Source: Prorocentrum cordatum
Lineage: Eukaryota > Sar > Dinophyceae > Prorocentrales > Prorocentraceae
DNA: 64,000 bases
Assembly: GCA_963575745.1 (NCBI GenBank)
Contig: CAUYUJ010017979.1
Span: 82,509-146,508, forward strand
Direction: 5' to 3'
Both the position numbers and the translations under genes were made by a program. This document shows, piece after piece, positions 60,738 to 64,000 of the stretch. A model generated the notes under the pieces. It ran no database searches. It saw nothing but the letters and a program-made list of their open reading frames with translations, and was not told where the DNA came from. The stretch's first letter is position 1; the number at the start of each line of letters is the position of its first letter.

Positions 60738-60761
60738 GTTGTCCGAGCCATTTTGGCCTAA
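60738..60761 (+). other. DinoSL-like relict
   Basis: CCGAGCCATTTTGGCCTAAG aligns with the 22-nt dinoflagellate spliced leader with one missing base and two changes. The leader is normally trans-spliced onto mRNA, so a genomic copy outside the SL gene marks a retroposed, formerly trans-spliced RNA (established for dinoflagellates). An ATG of a retroelement-like ORF follows 382 bp downstream. Confidence 0.55.
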
Positions 60762-61142
60762 GCTACGTGGTTGGTCCAAGCTGTTGGGCTGCCAGGAGGT
60801 CCTTGTGAGCCCAAGGCTGTTGTGCATAGCCCGATCGAATGTATCCGCTATGGCTGAACATTCAAAATCATGGTTTTGAAGCGGTTGATGGTGAACTTGC
60901 ACAAGTTCCGAACGCATACTGGAAGCCTGAAGAATAGGTTATCCCATGTCTTCACTCTCTTAATGCAAAGGACGCTCTTACGAGTTGGCTCGTCTTTGAC
61001 CACGAACTCTCGCACTCGTCGCTGATCCTGAAGGCCTTTCGCTTTCTTCATCATGGTGCCCTATTGGGCGAGCCACGTATAAGTTCTATCTTCGATCTTG
61101 ATTCTGCTCAGGGGCTTCTGTTTGACTTCGACCGCCCTCAGC

Positions 61143-63150
61143 ATGTCACCTCAGTTCATCTGCAACTGTTGTGGCTCGGCCGCTCTCGTCCCTGGCCTCC
61201 TCCTCCAGGCTGTCGGCGTGGGGCTTCGCGCGGCGGAGATCTGGGGGATGCGGGGGCCCGCTTGCCCAGCCTGTCCATCGTGCCCGTCGTGCCCCCCCGC
61301 GATCTGCATTCAGACCTGCGGTGAGTCTGCCAACTCAGAGGTAGGCCGTGCCAGGCCGGCTCGCACTCAGAGCCGCAGCGCTCGCGGCGGCTGGCGCAGA
61401 TCTGGCGGCGCAGGCCGGCTTGAGCTTATGGCGGCGTCGTTGCACCTCACGTTCGAAGGGCCGCGGAGGCCCGCTGGCGGCCGGCCCCACGGTGACTCGA
61501 GCGGTGTCGCCGAGCACCTTCAGTGCCATCGGCCAGTGGTGGTAACCAGACATTCGACATCAAGGAAGCCCAGGTGCGGGGGTGCACTTCCCAGAAAACG
61601 AGCACGGTTTGGTGTGGCATCGCCGCGTGCTGCTAGCAGCCTCGGGCGCGCCGGGCGTCTGGATGGGATCAGCGCCCACGTTTTCGGTTCCAAAAGGACT
61701 CATCGCCTCGTGGTGCTCCAGCGGAGCTCGGCATCCTCGCAGACCCGTTTGCTACGGTTTTGGTGCTCGATGCCCCGATCGACGGGGCCTACCTGGAGCA
61801 GATTCGGCCCAAGGGGCGCACCTTTGCTTCGGTGCTGGGCAGTCAGCCCGCAGAGCCTGCCGCCGCTGCGGCCAGCGCGGTCTGGCGCATCGCGGACTCG
61901 ATCTCGGACGCCTTCTGCGACGAGATCCCAGCCACCATCATCTCAGACTGGACTCAGTTCATCAGGATTCCATAGGGCGGTTCCGAGGCGTTTTTTTCAG
62001 CGGGCTGGTGAAGTTGGATGGCGCGTGGGTCCGGTGCCAGCAGGTTGTTCAGCTGTTCGCAATCATTGGTTGCGGGGGTTTACCTCGGATCATCGACATG
62101 ACGGGCGGGCCGTCGGTGATGAGCGCGGGGCCTCAGGCATTCGGTCTGGCACCTTCGCGGGCACGTTCCCTAGGCAGCACAAGCCCAAGTCAACGTCCCT
62201 CCCGCTCAGCAGCTAGCGAGTCATGTTGGAGTGCCCTCGCACCTGGAGATACAGGTATGGAATGCACGAGCCATCGCTCTGAAAACCAGTGCCCGCCCAG
62301 GTTCGAACGTGACGCGGGCCCACCGTCGACTGTCAGAGGCCTCCAGGCGTTCCAGCAGTGGGGCTTGGTGACCCTGCCGGGTCTCTGGGCGTCGAGTTGC
62401 TCGTGCGCTGCCCGGTGCAGATCGAGGTGGTCGTTCCTCGGAGCCCACGGGCGCCCGACTTCCAGGACTTGCGCGCCGTCAGTGGCGCTGTGGTGGGCGC
62501 GAGCGGAGGCCCAATGCTGCCCGAGTGCACCAAGCATATGGCACAGGTGCAGAGGGATCAGGCACTCGCGCAGGAGCAGCAGCGCGCGTGCCGCGAGGAG
62601 GCGCGGGGCATCTGGTCCGGCGGCGCCGCCGGCAGCGGCGGCGCTGGCGGCGCTGGCGGCCGACCCCGTGGCAAGGGCGATGGCCGTGGCAGAGCTCGTG
62701 GCCGTGCTCGTGGACGTGCGGAGGGGGCGCGTGGCTGCGGGGGCGGCGCCCCCGCCGCCGGGGCGTGATGGCGGTCTGCGTGCGGCCCGCGCGGGGGTGC
62801 AGCGCACGGCCCAGCGCTGCTCGGCCAAGGGTTCCCCCGCGGGCCCCTCCGCCGGAGGGCGTCTGCGGGGTCCTGCCGCCGAAGGGGCCCGCCGTTTTGG
62901 ACGGGTCGCGCTCGCGGGGATCTGTTCCCTCTGCCGCTCGTCGGCTAGGCGGCCTCTGGAGTTTCGCGTTCTCGAGGTGTCCCGCAGCGGTGCAGCGATG
63001 CCGCCATTGGCTTGATTGCGCTCGACGCGCCGACCGCGGGCTCGCAGGGGTTCGTGTCGGCTATGCCTCCAACTGCTGCCCGCGCATCGAGTCATGAGTC
63101 AGGCCTTCTGGAACTCGTCTGCGTCTTCGGGGAAGGCTTAGAGACCTTCT
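61143..63150 (+). pseudogene. Pre-reverse-transcriptase part of a dinoflagellate retroelement polyprotein, decayed
   Basis: ATG 61143 opens MSPQFICNCCGSAALVPGLL and a Cys/Pro cluster (CPACPSCPSCPP), followed by GCG|GTGAGT, a possible GT donor. Later pieces in different frames: HGLVWHRRVLLAASGA (61603-61650), VLDAPIDGAYLEQIRPKGRT (61763-61822), VELLVRCPVQIEVVVPRSPR with AQVQRDQALAQEQQRACREE (62385-62597), and RDLFPLPL (62927-62950). The last two resemble, as I remember the family, the ELLVRRxQxIE..SPGAPDY..KE.RKAREE and RD.FPLP blocks that precede the reverse transcriptase in common dinoflagellate retroelements. Stops and frameshifts separate all pieces. The reverse transcriptase itself is not identified before the window ends. 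Confidence 0.5.
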
Positions 63151-64000
63151 CAGAAGGTCGGTCGACTTCCGAGCCCTCTGCGCAAGCCCGCCTCCTCTGG
63201 GCTGGCTGCCGATGCGTCGGCGGCGCCCTCGGCCGGTCCTGCTGGCCCCCTCCGCGTCCGCCCGGAGTGGCCTGCGCGGGCCAGGCCGAGCGGGGCCGCC
63301 GCCGCCGCCTGGGCGCGGTCCGTCGGGCGCGGGCGGGGTGCCCGCAGGTGGACCGCCCGCGCGGCCGCGGGCCAGAGGCGCCGGCAGCTGCGCGCTGCGG
63401 GGGGCCCGAAGTTCTCCGCAGAGAGGCGCGGCGAGCCCCTCCTTGCGGGAAGGCGGCCTCGGAGGTGGAGGCTTCCGTCCGGGGGGCCAAGGTCGCGGCC
63501 TGTGAGCCACGTGGCGAGCCGCGACTCCGCTCGCGGCTTCTTTTTCTCCGTCGCCGCCACTTCCTCGACGGGGTGGTGGCCTCCTGGATGGCCCTCGAGC
63601 TGTGCCTGGACCGCGAGGGCCCGCTGGAGCTTCTGAGCGCCCAGCTGGCCTTCCAGGGCCAACGGCAAGCGCTTTCTGAAACGCTGAGGTGCCCGTGCCA
63701 ACAGCAAGGCGGCGGCGTTCCTGGCCAGGCGCCTCCCTGGCGCGGGCGGGTGCACGGCGCTGCGTGCCGCCGCGGCCACCTGCGCGGTGTCTTGGGGCTG
63801 CCCGCAGGTCGCGGCGCTGCCGGCCAGCCGTTCGGCCGTCTCGGCCAGGTCCACCGAATTTCGGCGCCGCCGTCGTCTTCGGCGCGGCCGCCTCGTGACA
63901 AGGCGGGCCGAGGCAGAGGGCTCAGCGGTTGAACCCTCTGAGACAATCGACGCAGGGGCCTCGCCTCTTTGCCCTTCAGTGCGCCGCCGCTCCTGCGGAT
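63151..64000. other. Very GC-rich open stretch, unassigned; window edge
   Basis: Both strands are open for 230-300 codons. The plus frame near 63525-63680 (FLDGVVASWMALELCLDREG, LELLSAQLAFQGQRQALSET) looks the more protein-like. It may continue the polyprotein relic to its left. No motif allows assignment. Confidence 0.3.

Overview
This window reads as nuclear DNA of a large-genome dinoflagellate, with Prorocentrum-like composition. That attribution is inference. The evidence is: very GC-rich coding-like patches with strong G/C third positions; exon-like pieces bounded by AG|G junctions with GC or GA donors; a near-match to the dinoflagellate spliced leader (DinoSL); decayed retroelement proteins of the types common in dinoflagellates; and very high tandem-repeat and foldback-element content. 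No bacterial-type operon, rRNA, tRNA or CRISPR was found. Most long open frames here are translations of triplet arrays (GGA/TCC, GAT, TTG, AAT) and are not genes.

Layout. 1-5.4 kb: a possible exon end at the left edge, TCC arrays, an ORF1-like retroelement remnant split by a hairpin element with a 16-bp direct repeat at its borders, and small terminal-inverted-repeat (TIR) elements. 5.4-12 kb: a GT/GC array, GGA arrays, long GAT arrays and a minus-strand RNase H-like remnant at 9.2-9.7 kb. 12-18.9 kb: 14-bp and 11-bp satellites, GTAT and TCC arrays, and one copy of a ~700-bp repeat. 18.9-24 kb: a decayed non-LTR retrotransposon (ORF1-like domain, APE-type endonuclease), a six-copy 54-bp tandem repeat, and a further coding-like but unassigned stretch. 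24.9-31 kb: the best candidate for a host gene. A first exon starts with an acidic N-terminus (MPIDYSKFDNIVDSDDDE); a 50-codon exon-like block sits between two inverted ~190-bp foldback elements; two weaker exon candidates lie downstream. 31.1-32.1 kb: an 11-bp AGCTT satellite. 32.63-32.73 kb: an assembly gap inside a GGA array. 33-38 kb: GAT, GGA and TCC arrays plus copies of the ~700-bp repeat. 37.5-46.4 kb: a chain of related repeats with TTG microsatellites, a 41/82-bp satellite, a small coding-like block at 41.6-42.0 kb and a 1.8-kb array of a 32-bp unit. 46.5-50.6 kb: 12-bp and 28-bp GC-rich satellites and nested TIR elements. 50.9-53.6 kb: a non-LTR retrotransposon with a reverse transcriptase that has lost catalytic residues and frame. 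54-57 kb: purine triplet arrays, a ~90-bp tandem repeat and a GAT array. 57-60.1 kb: more TIR elements and the 12-bp satellite. 60.7-64 kb: a DinoSL-like relict followed by the pre-reverse-transcriptase part of a second type of retroelement polyprotein, full of frameshifts.

Functionally there is probably one host gene, or pieces of a few, with very long repeat-filled introns, and at least three to four retroelement remnants. The most notable idea is that some foldback elements carry or duplicate AG|G splice-like borders, so their insertion could create introns. The clearest case is at 2.13-2.36 kb. No part of this could be tested here with RNA data.
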